Position numbers and translations under genes: made by a program. Shown here one piece after another: positions 63,816-64,000 of a stretch of 64,000 nucleotides of DNA. The notes beneath the pieces are model-generated. The model was not told the DNA's origin. It ran no database searches and was given only the letters and a program-made list of their open reading frames with translations. The number at the start of each line of letters is the position of its first letter. Within the stretch, counting starts at the first letter, position 1. Location of the stretch: contig WSXX01000001.1 in NCBI GenBank assembly GCA_009773515.1, positions 62,001 through 126,000 on the forward strand, written 5' to 3'. Source of the DNA: Bacteroidota bacterium (GTDB lineage Bacteria; Bacteroidota; Bacteroidia; Bacteroidales; Lentimicrobiaceae).

Positions 63816-64000
63816 GATACTTTTTTATTTTATATTCCATCCGAGGTCTTAACTAAACGACATTGATTCAGATATCTTAAATAACCTGCCATTTGCGGAA
63901 AATTACCGGTTTTCGTATCCGGGCAAACTGTCTCAGTACTTTACAAATCTGTGATATTCTGAACCCTGACTGCCGTGACAGCCAATCAGATATATGCCCG

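Noticed and set aside
1-64000. tRNA, rRNA, transposase or prophage genes
   Set aside because: I looked through the intergenic regions for tRNA-like arms and for IS or phage genes and found none; a tRNAscan run would be more sensitive.

Overview
The window is chromosomal DNA from a member of the Bacteroidota. The signs are consistent: the promoters I could recognise have the phylum-type TAnnTTTG -7 element, and Shine-Dalgarno sequences are almost absent. Three predicted exported proteins end in type IX secretion (T9SS) sorting domains. There is a GldA-type ABC ATPase, a SusC/SusD pair, a linked Reg_prop/triple-tyrosine regulator, and the phylum's usual gene orders (murC-ftsQ-ftsA-ftsZ; rplM-rpsI-rpsB-tsf). 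I cannot place it below phylum/class level. No tRNA, rRNA, CRISPR array, transposase or phage gene was found. The base composition is fairly even, apart from a more AT-rich T9SS gene at 54.5-57.2 kb.

Layout. 0-5.4 kb: end of the dcw division/wall cluster (murC fragment, ftsQ, ftsA, ftsZ) plus a YqeY-like gene. 5.7-9.6 kb: two exported DUF3857/transglutaminase-fold paralogues, the first lacking its catalytic Cys and His. 9.65-12.6 kb (minus strand): rplM-rpsI-rpsB-tsf, with a promoter and a foldable leader before rplM. 12.75-13.03 kb: three tandem 93-bp palindromic repeats. 13.1-15.6 kb: gldA-like ATPase and metK; metK is preceded by a possible SAM-II-like element. 15.7-21.2 kb (minus strand): a sugar-oxidation cluster (DoxX, two Gfo/Idh/MocA oxidoreductases, a xylose-isomerase-fold epimerase, a DUF1080 lipoprotein), which fits a 3-keto-glycoside route. 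21.7-24.4 kb: two divergent T9SS cargo proteins. 24.7-26.7 kb: urocanate hydratase.

26.9-28.1 kb: a solitary AAA/DUF4143 ATPase behind a striking palindromic site. 28.2-31.1 kb: two adjacent PLP-dependent group II amino-acid decarboxylases. 31.2-34.7 kb: a tightly packed operon (methyltransferase, M19 dipeptidase, phosphopantetheinyl transferase, patatin). 34.7-36.4 kb (minus strand): a glycosyltransferase and an ECF sigma factor. 36.6-50.9 kb: a polysaccharide utilisation locus, probably for beta-1,3-glucan (laminarin-like): a Reg_prop/HTH sensor-regulator, a PKD lipoprotein, a GH16 lipoprotein, SusC, SusD, a second GH16 and a GH3 beta-glucosidase lipoprotein. Together these would bind and cut the glucan outside the cell, import oligosaccharides by the TonB-dependent SusCD pump and finish them with GH3. 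A strong 118-nt inverted repeat with inner helices sits inside this locus.

51.1-64 kb: housekeeping genes (tgt, LptF/G permease, ispE, deoxynucleoside kinase, kdsB, an HU-SPOR protein, trmB, an alkyltransferase-like protein, a serine protease lipoprotein), a large T9SS protein and a GH3-superfamily acyl-adenylase. No single unmistakably new system is present. The best leads are the structured element at 47.5 kb, the SAM-II-like element before metK, the palindrome before the AAA ATPase, and the tandem palindromic repeats.
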